A stretch of DNA of 64,000 nucleotides from NCBI RefSeq assembly GCF_042242105.1, contig NC_092029.1, positions 19,640,885-19,704,884 of the forward strand, written 5' to 3'. Source of the DNA: Pempheris klunzingeri (taxonomy: Eukaryota > Chordata > Actinopteri > Acropomatiformes > Pempheridae). A model generated the notes under the pieces. It saw only the letters and a list, made by a program, of their open reading frames with translations. It had not been told where the DNA came from and did no database searches. This document shows positions 1 through 14,685 of this stretch, in pieces. The translations under genes were made by a program, and so were the position numbers. How positions within the stretch are numbered: position 1 is the stretch's first letter; each line of letters opens with the position of its first letter.

Positions 1-33
1 GCTTCTAATTTCACTCTTCCACTGACATTTTAA

Positions 34-5533
<5,500 letters not shown>

Positions 5534-6960
5534 ACACACACCTCACACATAACTACCAGGCTGCATACACACAGATTACATCCATGTGAGATCAGATTTG
5601 ACCCTCTTTCACCAGCTATGACTTGATCTGGATTTATGATCCCAACACTCAGCCATACTGTGCACATAACCTGAAGTAATTACTTTCAGTGATTCACTGG
5701 GACATAACATAATGGAATACAGTTAGTCCATTTGAACAGATGCCTGCACATTGAAATCCCCGTTGGTTATCACGGTCATTGCACCGGTATGTTAAGATGT
5801 GAATATAATATCCGCTACTATAGAAATAAAGGCAGCTCTCACGCACTGTGTTGTAAATAAATCAGTAGATATAAAGCTAGGCGTCAAAAGATTGATCTAA
5901 TGTGCCATTTACACACTACACATCAACACACATCCACATTTCTAATGTAGATATTGATTTTGTGTAACACCATTAGCAGGAACAACTTGTGTAAATGTTT
6001 TTCATTACTATGAGGCATGAATGATGTTCACAGTGGTATCATTAGATCATAGTGAAAGCTGTCTGTATGGAGGGAATTACAGTACAATAAGCTCTTTGTT
6101 GGATCTGCATGTTGGAATCAGCCCTGTGACTTCAGAGGAACAATCTACCATTATTTTAATGAGAATGTAGCTTAACTGACACTGTAAATACCCTACTGAA
6201 GCGTTCTGGGTTTCTTTGATAGTATCAGTGGTTGATGTTCCTGTATGGAGTGACTGTATGGAGGCTGGAGAATGCTCATAGAATCATTTTATACTTTAAC
6301 ATTTGATATAATTAGTTTCTAAGTAACATTTATAAATCCTTTTTGACTACAAAAATGACGACCTGAGTAAATATTTAAACACTGTAGAAGTGTATTATTC
6401 CATTGGCTCCATAGATTTGAAATGACAAGCCCATGTGTAGCTGCCCCACCAGCTTCAAGCTGAAACTGTTCTGTCACAGAACTCTGCTCTGCTCTCATAC
6501 ATCCATTTCCCGCAACGATCCACATCAAGTTTTACAGGCCAACTTTTACAGTGGATAGTAGCTGTATGTTGTGGAGCCTCCAATTAGGATTTGCTGCTTT
6601 ATATCATTTTCTGAAGATCAGAGATCGACCAGGAAAACAGTGAGCAGGTAAATCAGTCCTTAATTGCAGCCCAAGTGGACACCAAATAAGCCGTCCAGAG
6701 ACTGAACAGCTGACTACCCAAACCTCAGATGCCCTGCCAATCCTGTCCACCTGTAAAGGTCAATCCTGACATAAAAGTTCTGTGAGAACATATTGCATGA
6801 AGAAGGCTCAGAGTTGTGCTGCAGTATTACTGTCTGCTGTCTGTTTCCTGTAGTAACTGTTTGTTCACACTGTTCATGTTGGTTAGTTTGATAACTCTGT
6901 GGATATCAATAATGTACTCTGTATGATGATGCCAGAAAACCTATTTTGTATTTAAAAAAA
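5534..6960 (+). other. ANKRD6: ANKRD6 3' UTR with candidate poly(A) signals
   Basis: No coding block follows the stop. AATAAA hexamers occur at 5825-5830 and 5856-5861, which would give a short 3' UTR of roughly 330-350 nt. AT-rich sequence continues to an A-run near 6951-6961, so a longer UTR is possible. LYRM2 converges from the other side, so the two transcripts end tail to tail. No element of known function was recognised in 5900-6950. Confidence 0.45.
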
Positions 6961-7002
6961 AACATCAATCATTCTACATCTGTCTGGTTTCATTAGTTCC
7001 TA

Positions 7003-7008
7003 TTTAAT
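7003..7008 (-). terminator. LYRM2: Candidate LYRM2 poly(A) signal (ATTAAA)
   Basis: The plus-strand TTTAAT reads ATTAAA on the minus strand, 190 nt downstream of the LYRM2 stop codon. It is the nearest common hexamer variant, and would place the LYRM2 3' end near 6980-6995, next to the presumed end of ANKRD6. Confidence 0.35.
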
Positions 7009-7198
7009 ACATAGAACACATAAAGAATACAGCACGGTGGGCTCACATGTTAACACAGGAGGTTCTGCAGAACGATGCCTTCAGTGTCCAGCCAAAGACG
7101 AGCCTGAATCCACTCTAGAGTCTCCACAATCACATGACAGTCTTCGTTGAGAGCCAGTCCGCATCAGTCCATAGTCCACACATAGCAGCTCATAGTGT

Positions 7199-8404
7199 TT
7201 AGCTCCCGGCCAACGCCAGACTCTTCTGCAGTTCCTCTAGGTGGTTGTTAGCTTGCGTGACCATCATACGGATTGCATCCTGGATGAATGACAGGAAAGC
7301 AGCAGTAATGGACAGAGCAGAGGATGCTGGGAAAAGAAATACAATGTCTCCAAACATTCTCCTCTGAATTTTAAGTCAAGGCTCATTTACTCGCTTTTTT
7401 TTTTTCCAGAGCTTTTAATCACCGATTTGAGATATGGTTGAAAAACTCTGGAAAAAGCTAGTAAGTGGACCTTGAGTTCATTTTTTTTTTTTTTAACAGT
7501 TTGTAGCCTCCTCCTGGGGCGGTGCTTGGTCTGGGTCGACCCGATTAACTATTTGAATAATCTTTGACTAGTCCACTGTGACTATTGAATAGCATTTTCG
7601 CTTGAAATGCCTAAAAAAGGATTAATCTCCAGATTAAGATTGACGGGACACTTCTGGAGGAGCGGCCAGAGTAATGGACGTTCACACTATTTCATTACCT
7701 GCTCTGTAGCATTCTTATTCCTCTTGAACTCATCTCTTGCCCAGTCTCTGAGGTACTTCCTGTCTGCCTCGTCTGGTACCTGCCGTATGGTCCTCAGCAT
7801 GGTTCTGTAAATACCCAAAATCCTCTGTCTCTGTAAAAACTGACAGAGAATCAGCAGTTTAGACTCAACAGAGCTGATTTTCTATAAGAATGCTCTAAAG
7901 TTACTTATTACAGATGACACCCTCTGTGCACTGGTGTGATTTGACTTTACCACATGTGCCATGGACAGATGATCCAAGTCCTCCATTATTTATCTACACT
8001 ACATCAGGAGCAAATTCCACATTTAAAACGGCAAAAATAACTACATTCTCCTGTTTTAACACATTAAAACAACCAACAAAACACACACACTTCTACTTCA
8101 GACAATCAAAGTTCCCTGTCCAACTGCTGTCATGACTTCAGCTGTAACTAGTTTTTGTTTCCTGCAACATAACGTTAGAACCTCGCTAACTTCTGTCACG
8201 TCAGTTTTTGTCTTAAATCGAGAAGTCGATGTGAGATGTGGCTGGTTAGCCGCGCAGCTAGCGTTAGCATTCCAGCAGTACAGAAGCCGTTACTGCTCTC
8301 TGTCCACCAGGCCGGCTCTCACGGAAACACCCTCTTCCTGCCCTCGTGTGTGTCCTTACCTGTTTTAAAGAAAGCGCAGCAGGTGGTATCCTGGAGACCG
8401 CCAT
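7199..8404 (-). CDS. LYRM2: LYRM2, LYR motif-containing protein 2, complete
   Basis: Three exons on the minus strand: 8360-8404 (start ATG at 8404), 7699-7839 and 7199-7279 (stop TAA at 7199-7201). They give 88 residues, the same length as human LYRM2 as I recall it. The N-terminus MAVSRIPPAALSLKQ and the blocks TIRQVP, DRKYL and WARDEFKRNKNATEQ are diagnostic. The signature tripeptide is IYR (residues 25-27) instead of LYR, a conservative change. Family knowledge: LYR proteins are small three-helix mitochondrial matrix proteins that bind acyl-carrier protein; LYRM2 is linked to assembly of the complex I N-module. The second exon has two in-frame acceptors 9 nt apart (after 7840 and after 7831); I chose the upstream one because it restores FLQ, aligned with the human FVR. 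It is convergent with ANKRD6, as in human. Confidence 0.95.
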
Positions 8405-8454
8405 CTCTGACAGCTCAGCTGTGACGGAAGTTAGCCAACATGGATGTTTGACTC

Positions 8455-8458
<4 letters not shown>

Positions 8459-8486
<28 letters not shown>
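8459..8486. repeat. (TG)n microsatellite near the LYRM2 5' end
   Basis: A run of 14 TG units starts about 55 bp upstream of the LYRM2 start codon, in its probable 5' UTR or promoter. The surrounding 8160-8620 is more GC-rich than the flanks, consistent with a promoter, but no specific factor site was assigned. Confidence 0.8.
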
Positions 8487-8940
8487 ACCTCACCTCCTGC
8501 CGGGATGACGTCAGAGCGGCTACGTCGGTGTTTGTCTCCCTCTGGTGGAGCGGAGGATGGACAGCAGTTTGTCTCACCTGCACAATCAGACGCTGCAAAA
8601 GATAACAAACACTATTTAAAATCTCCCCAAAAGCCAAAGAGTTACAGTTTAGAATTATAAACGGGTATTATCCCGCAGCAGAAACATGGAGTCGAGGTCG
8701 AACCATGCGGTTTCTGTCGTGCAGAATGTGACACTATTAAACATCTTTTTTTTATTCTTGTTCAATAGTTTCATCTTTTTTGCAGGATTTGTTTGACTGG
8801 ATTGATAATGAAATAGAAAATATCACACCATATAATGAACATGAAATTCTTTTATACAAAGATAACCCTGACCCCTCATACAGGAGGGATCTAATTTGGA
8901 GGAGACTATTCTTTCATGCTCATTCACACACTGAAACCAG
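8487..8940. other. LYRM2 upstream intergenic sequence
   Basis: No gene recognised. Moderately GC-rich sequence to about 8620 is the likely LYRM2 promoter side; AT-rich anonymous sequence follows from 8730 to the SINE at 8941. Confidence 0.4.
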
Positions 8941-9055
8941 TTGGGGTTCAGTGTCTTGCCCAAGAACACTTGGACATGTTGACCCATAGGAGCTGAGGAT
9001 CAAACCCCCAACTTTCTGATTGAGGGACAACCCACTCTACGACTGACCCACAGCC
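8941..9055 (-). repeat. tRNA-derived SINE-like repeat
   Basis: Read on the minus strand this begins like a tRNA gene. A box A-like stretch is the complement of 9037-9050 (TGGGTCAGTCGTAG) and a box B-like GGTTTGATCC is the complement of 8997-9006. The remainder (CTTGCCCAAGAACACTTGG on the plus strand) is a tail I recognise from many fish genomes. The body has diverged, and it lacks the anticodon-arm pairing expected of a functional tRNA. It directly abuts the truncated Tc1 transposase at about 9056, so either it inserted into the element or the two joined by deletion. Confidence 0.6.
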
Positions 9056-9664
9056 GATTTCATTCCACAGGAGGCCATTTTTGCCCAGTCTCTTTCTTAT
9101 TGTTGAATCACGGACACTGACTTTAACTGAGGCAAGCGAGGCCTGCAGTGCTTTAGATGTTGTTTGGAGTTCTTTTGTGACCTCCTGCATGAGACGTTGA
9201 TGCACTCTTGGAGTCATTTTGGTAGGCCGGTAGTCCTGGGAAGGTTCACCACTGCTTCATGTTTTCTCCATTTGGGGATAATGGCTCTCACTGTTGTTCG
9301 CTGGAGTCCCAAAGCCTTAGAAATGGTTTTGTAACCCATTCCAGACTGATAGATGTCAATAACTTTGTTTCTCATCTGTTCTTGAATTGGTTTAGATCGG
9401 GGCATGATGCGTTGCATTTTGAGATCTTTCAGCCTACTTCATGTTGTCTATTTAAGTGATTTCTTGATTCAACAGCTCTGGCAGTAATCAGGCCTGGGTG
9501 TGGCAAGTGAAATTGAACTCAGCTTTCAAACATGTGGTTAATCACAGTTAATTCTTGATTTAACAAGGAGGGGGCAATGACTTTTTCACATAGGGCCAGG
9601 TACAAAAAATGTGCAAAAACAGAAGAAATCTGCAAGGGGGCAAATACTTTTTCACACCACTGTA
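9056..9664 (-). mobile_element. Truncated Tc1/mariner element with transposase N-terminus
   Basis: The minus-strand frame from 9417 encodes MPRSKPIQEQMRNKVIDIY and GYKTISKALGLQRTTVRAI, the first helix-turn-helix of a Tc1-type transposase. After a frameshift near 9215 the second part follows (DSTIRKRLGKNGLL) and ends at 9056. The DDE catalytic domain is missing. The outer end is intact: it terminates in CACTGTA at 9658-9664 with a TA target. Two direct repeats (GGGGGCAA..ACTTTTTCACA at about 9569-9593 and 9636-9656) show the IR/DR architecture of fish Tc1 elements. It is inactive. Confidence 0.82.
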
Positions 9665-9679
9665 GCTGCTCTTTTTCTG

Positions 9680-11310
9680 AAAATGTCATAGATTCTTAAC
9701 ATCTCTGAAAATGCCTTACAAGAGGTTATAGAGCAGATCAACCAAATGTATTTGCTGTCACAGCCATTGTTGCACTCCACTCAATTCAGAGAATACTACA
9801 TCAGCAATACGAGATGTTGATCTCATTAGTGAGCGAAATAACTAAAGTAGTTACTGAGAATAATGTATTCCTCCAGAAAGAAGCACAAGCTATGTGGAAT
9901 CTACTGGGTTCTGGGTAATCTGCACCACAAGTATCAATCATCACTTCATTCCATTCAGCTTGCTCTGCTTTGCAAAGTCAGCAACATCAGAGACTATGGT
10001 TATGGTGGACCTTGTGTTCCTTGAGCAACACAGCGTATATGTTGAACAGTTGGGAGCCAGCATAAAAGGCACTGTGTTATTTGTCGCAGCAGACAATTTA
10101 GCTGCCCATTCTTTGAGAGGGTTCTTTGAAAGCTTCACAGTCAGTCAGGTATGCAGATTCTGTATGGCCAAACGTGGGGAAATACAACACAAGCAAGTGC
10201 AGACAGGCTCATTTCAACCAAGATCAAAAGAAGATCATGACAGACATGTACAAGATGTCTTACAAGATTCCACTGTGGCTCAACAATATGGCGTAAAAGG
10301 AAGCTGCCCACTGAGTGAAAGCTTGGAGCATTTTCATGTTGTTGATGGTTTCCCACCAGATGATCTTCTGGAGGGTGTGGTTCCAGCTGAACTAGCCTTG
10401 TGCTTGAAGGCGCTGATATCAAAGGGATACTTGTCACTTAATTTTCCATATCCATTCTCAGACAGAACCAACCAACCCCAGCTCATCACAAAGAACCTTT
10501 CCTCCAAGAGAACGATTGGAGGGAACGGTCATGAAAATTGGACACTTGTCCGATTTCTACCACTACCGATTGGTCATCTCATTCCCGAGGGGGGTGAAAC
10601 TCGGGAGGTTTTAAAGACCTTAAAAGACATAGTGGAACTGTCAGTGTCCACAAGCTTTACAGAGGAGACGGTGTACTATCTTGAATGCAAGATCACAGAA
10701 CATAGAGCTTTGTTTCTGAAAGTTTTCCCAAATGAAAAACTATGGCCAAAGCATCACTACACGGAGCACTAACCTCAATTAATTCAAACTTTTGGTCTGT
10801 TATCTAATGTTTGGACAATGCGTTTTGAAGGAAAACACAAGTTTTTCAAAAAAGCTGTACGTCACACTCTCAATTTCAGGAACATAGCTCTTACTTTAGC
10901 TGTCAAGACACCCGAAAATGATAGCCTTCCATTTAGCTTCACCCTCCTTTTTCAAACCATCCATTGAAATGAATAAAGTAAAATCTGTAACGGTTGCCAC
11001 TTTTCCACAAAATGTGCAGCACTTTCTCCATGACAGCAGAACACAGTCCTTGTAGCCTCTTTTGTCTGCATAGATGGCATAAAGTACAGTGCTGGCATGG
11101 TGATTTCAGTTGGATCTTGCTCTGGGCTTCCAGAATTCAGACATATAACAAAGATTTTGGTCATGAATGCCAACATAATATTTGTCTGCAGACACATGAC
11201 CTCATGGTATGATGAGCATCTTTGAGCATGTGAGTTCTGTGGCAGCCATTGCTCCACTGTCTTGATCACCCAGATGTCTGAATTGAATGATATTTTCTCC
11301 CATGTTCTCC
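9680..11310 (+). pseudogene. Degenerate repeat-family gene, module 1 (transposase-like, uncharacterised)
   Basis: Fragments of one protein can be followed through three frames. A piece at about 9874-10000 reads SRKKHKLCGIYWVLGNL. The longest open frame (9894-10772, meaningful from about 10000) contains VEQLGASIKGTVLFVAADNL, AAHSLRGFFESF, the Cys pair VCRFC and TIGGNGHENW. Beyond its stop at 10770-10772, matching pieces continue in other frames (WTMRFEGKHKFFKK near 10815; later FRHITKILVMNANII near 11135). From memory, this motif set belongs to a high-copy uncharacterised fish protein family annotated only as hypothetical proteins; function is unknown, and I infer a transposon or domesticated-transposon origin. 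The frameshift at about 10000 looks like a small deletion. Module 2 starts immediately downstream on the same strand. Confidence 0.6.
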
Positions 11311-11335
11311 CATGTTCTCAGGACAAGTTATCAAG

Positions 11336-14249
11336 ATGGAGCAAAAGATTTTGCTTAGAGTTATCGTCAATGAAGATGATAAAAGGCAAGTAACTTTAAA
11401 TGAGAGACCGGATTCGGTTGAAGATTTGAAAACGCAACTGAAAGATAAACCGTCACTGCAATATGACTTTAAAGTGCAGTATGAAGATCAAGACTTGAAT
11501 AATGCCCTTTGTAATCTGAGTGAAATAACAGATTTACCCGATAAAGCCACACTGAAAGTCATCCCTCTCGTGTATATGCATTTAACAGCCCTGTCATCAC
11601 TGTCCGCAACATCAGACACTGAGTGCAGCACTGCTGACACTGACACCCTGTCTAGTGTTGGAGCATCACCTGGCCAACAGTGGCCAGAATTGTTTGATAT
11701 ACCTAATTTCTCAGTTGATGTCGCATACAGACTTAGACAGGGAGATCTTTCCTTTATGAAAGATGGGACTCGTCCAACTCTGACACGAGATATGAAGCGT
11801 GACATACTGCAAAAGCTCGCTGAGACAATGTACTCTTACAAGGCTTATCCTGAAGACGATAACTTCAGCAGTGTTGCAAAAGCACTGATTAGCAAGCACC
11901 CTGGCCTAACTGAGCCCGGTCCTCAGCCGGGACGGTACAGCTGGAAAACAGTCTTAAATTTAAGATGGCTAACTATGGAACAAAGCTTGGAGAAGCTGGA
12001 TATGAGGATGTCGCAATCAACGGAGGTAAAAGGAGTAAAGGCAACCCAGAGGGAGAATCATCCAGCCAGAACATTAAAAGGCCAAAAAGAGGCGAAGCAA
12101 ACTATCTGCCAAATGTACCCGAAGGACATGATGAAGCAAGTCTGGCAAATGACAGAGAGGTTCTCATGGAGGAAATGAAGAAAAAAAGACCAAATGTCAT
12201 CCTCATCTCAAAAATTATGGACCAAACATTCCCACTACGCAGACGAGAGATTGTTAAAGAGGACCCTGCGGTGGAGAACGCGGTTGAACAATGGCCAGCA
12301 CTGTTCACAGAAAGACAGGTAAGCCATAATGAAAGCCGTAAGGCCAGAAATGTCAGCGCAGGGTATGGACATAAAATCTGTTTTTTGTTTGTTTGTTTTT
12401 TAAACAACATAATGCAAATCAGTGTTTTATAGCACAAAAGTAGCATGGACTATTGTCATTTGTTTGAAAGTACATTATACTCTTAGCAAGCTAGAAGTGC
12501 ACCTCAAATTTCTATGTTGTAAGCAAACAATCCCCCTTTTATTTTTCAGATAGCTGCTGAGTTTAATGGAATTGCCAGTAAGAATCTTGAGGGAGACTTG
12601 TTTGAGGCTCTTGACCAACACACGCCACGGTTTATCAAACTCTTCCAGTCCAAAAAGGGAACTGTTGGACAGAAAGTGACAGAGTTACTGCAGCAAACTA
12701 AGTTGGTGGTAAGTTATTTAATTTCATTAAGATATTGTCAATGTCATCTCGATTTATGACGCTACTTCAAAATCCCTTCAAAGGCCTTTATAGAGACTAA
12801 CCTGATTGTCTCCCAGCTGATCTTTTTTGTGTCTCTATTATTAGACATCAGATGTGACAACTCTGCATTCCATTGTCCTGAAAGGCCTTCCCATTTTAGT
12901 GGGCGATGACGCCAGTGAATTGTACAAGACGTGTTTTGTAAGTACTTGCACACGAAAAAGTTAATTTATTGACAAATAATATCCCGTACTCAGAGTTGAG
13001 CAATGTAACTATTTCTGCATCACTAAACTCTGTACTTGTGCTCAAATTCCTCCACTTGTCTGATAGGTATGTAAACAGTAATTTAAATGTGCCACTTTGA
13101 CCCTACAGTCACCAATTCATTTAAAACTGCAGGAGCAGGAATCAAGAGTGAAAATGTCATTGGTCAAAAAATGTACTTTCCTTTATTTGTGCCACACACT
13201 TGTTTGGCTACAATGTTATAGTGCAGTGTGAATGTGTAATGTATGTAGAAGAGTAAATCCACTGGGATACAGCAATAATGCGCTGATCTATGCTTTGTGT
13301 TTTGTCGCAGGATTCGGCAAGAGACGAGGCCCTAGCATCTGTCACGGTTGGCGTGCTCACTGTTCTCGGTGAAGACAGTCATCAGGAGGGTCCAAGCTCA
13401 ATACTGTCAGAACTGGACCGAGAACCCAAAATGTGGACACAGGACCAAACCCAAACTCAGGTTCACACGGGTTTATTAACAACAGAGTTAGGAAAATACA
13501 AAAACGACGAGGCTGCCACTCCTCATGCACAAAAGGGGAACAACTAAGGAACAATGGCAGAGCGCAAAAATAGAAAACCAACAAAAGACAGAACAGCTAA
13601 CAAAGCAAAACACAAAAACTTAGCTGCCGAGTTACAGGGGCTGATGACTACAAACGAAAGGTGAACAGCTAACAAAATAATCCATAAACTTAGCTGCTGT
13701 GTGCAAGGGCTGATCTAGGCAATCAGAGCTCAACAAGGTTCTGAAGCTGGAGGCAGGAGCCGGTATCCAGGACAGGCAAGGCAAGGCAGAGCAGGGGTCG
13801 TAGTCAGGGCAGGAACAGGTCTGGGAGGGAACAGCAGAGTTGACAAACTGACAGAGGGTGAATGCCTGAACCAGACTTAAGTAGCAGACAGGCTGATTAG
13901 TTGCAGGTGATCACACAGCTGCCTCCGCTCCTGCAATCACACACAGAGAAAGAGAGAGACACAGAGACAGACAAACAGTGCCACCTCTGGCCATAGGCAG
14001 GAGGAGGAGCAGTGGTCCTGACAAATACACCTTCAGCCCATCTCCACTGCCATCGTACTTGAGGGAGGTATTATCATGGACAATATTCAAGACTTTCCTC
14101 AGGCAGTTTGCCTCTTATTTGGGCTTACATATGCTTTGCACTTGGATGACCCAAAATGCATGACAAACACACTCAGATTGATTCAAAGATTAGGAAACCA
14201 GACCCTCCCACCAAAACTGCTCAGTCTGAAAAACAGTCTACTGGGTTAG
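11336..14249 (+). pseudogene. Degenerate intron-bearing repeat-family gene, module 2 (PB1-like N-terminus)
   Basis: Exon 1 (11336-12318) opens with MEQKILLRVIVNEDDKR and a PB1-like block ending ITDLPDKATLKVIPL. A conserved helical region follows (FDIPNFSVDVAYRLRQGD, ILQKLAETMYSYKAYPED, ALISKHPGLTEPG). Three further exons have good splice sites and keep phase 0: 12550-12708, 12845-12937 and 13311 onward (DSARDEALASVTVGVLTVLG). The last exon is split by a solo LTR (13405-14023) and resumes with STAIVLEGGIIMDNIQDFP to a stop at 14247-14249. One base is missing near 11962, moving the frame (MANYGTKLGEAGYEDVAING continues in the other frame). I associate this architecture with fish proteins loosely labelled SAMD3-like or uncharacterised; molecular function unknown. 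Retained introns argue against a processed retrocopy. As it stands it cannot encode the full protein. Confidence 0.68.
13405..14023 (-). mobile_element. Solo LTR (619 bp) inserted in a coding exon
   Basis: The insertion begins TGTCAG and ends CTGACA (TG...CA ends with short inverted repeats) and is flanked by a perfect 5-bp duplication AATAC (13400-13404 and 14024-14028), the hallmark of LTR-retrotransposon integration. Read on the minus strand it contains an AATAAA within TGTTAATAAACCCGTG (about 13466-13481), near the presumed R/U5 side, so the element lies antisense to the host exon. No internal gag-pol sequence or second LTR is present, so it is a recombined solo LTR. Removing it and one AATAC copy rejoins the host exon in frame. 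The family is probably Ty3/Gypsy-like by terminal structure, but this is inference. Confidence 0.82.
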
Positions 14250-14324
14250 ATTGGTGAGGGAGCATCAGCTATCAGATAGCACTTGGTTAAAGTAATTAAG
14301 ATATTGTTGTGAAACTGCTCTTGT

Positions 14325-14490
14325 GAGAGAAAAGTGAAATCTGTTGTGAAATATGACTGTTGTTGTGAAAAAAGAAATGATTGTGAAATATTCTTCTCTA
14401 CTGCTATGAGAGAAAAGTGTAATACTTTGTGAATCTTTACTTGTTACGAGAGAAAAGTCAGATCGTTTAGTGATTTGTGAATGTTCTTAA
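14325..14490. repeat. Degenerate minisatellite, unit about 41 bp
   Basis: The anchor GAGAGAAAAGT recurs at 14325, 14408 and 14448, with a diverged copy between the first two. Each is followed by a (T)TGTGAAT/A-rich segment. The 83- and 40-bp spacings fit about four imperfect copies of a 41-bp unit. Confidence 0.55.
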
Positions 14491-14643
14491 AAGTAAGACA
14501 AAGGAGACAGACATGTTTATTTTTCAGCCCAGAGCCGTAGAATGTTCAATTTTGGTTGAATGACTTAATTGGCAATAGAAAATAAATGTCATTATGCTAT
14601 TGAAGTTACCCAATGAGTGTTTTCAGTGTATTGTTTTTTAGGG

Positions 14644-14685
14644 ATAATTCTACATAATGTGTTTATAGATATTATGTAGAATTAT
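14644..14685. repeat. Perfect 15-bp inverted repeat (hairpin)
   Basis: ATAATTCTACATAAT at 14644-14658 is exactly complementary to 14671-14685, separated by a 12-nt loop. It is AT-rich and outside any recognised gene. It could be a MITE remnant or a chance structure in AT-rich DNA. Confidence 0.7.

Noticed and set aside
8941..9055. Possible functional tRNA gene
   Set aside because: Box A/B-like motifs are present but the arms do not fold as a tRNA and the tail is that of a dispersed SINE-like repeat.
14325..14490. Possible CRISPR-like array
   Set aside because: Copies are imperfect, spacing is irregular and the window is clearly eukaryotic; it is a minisatellite.
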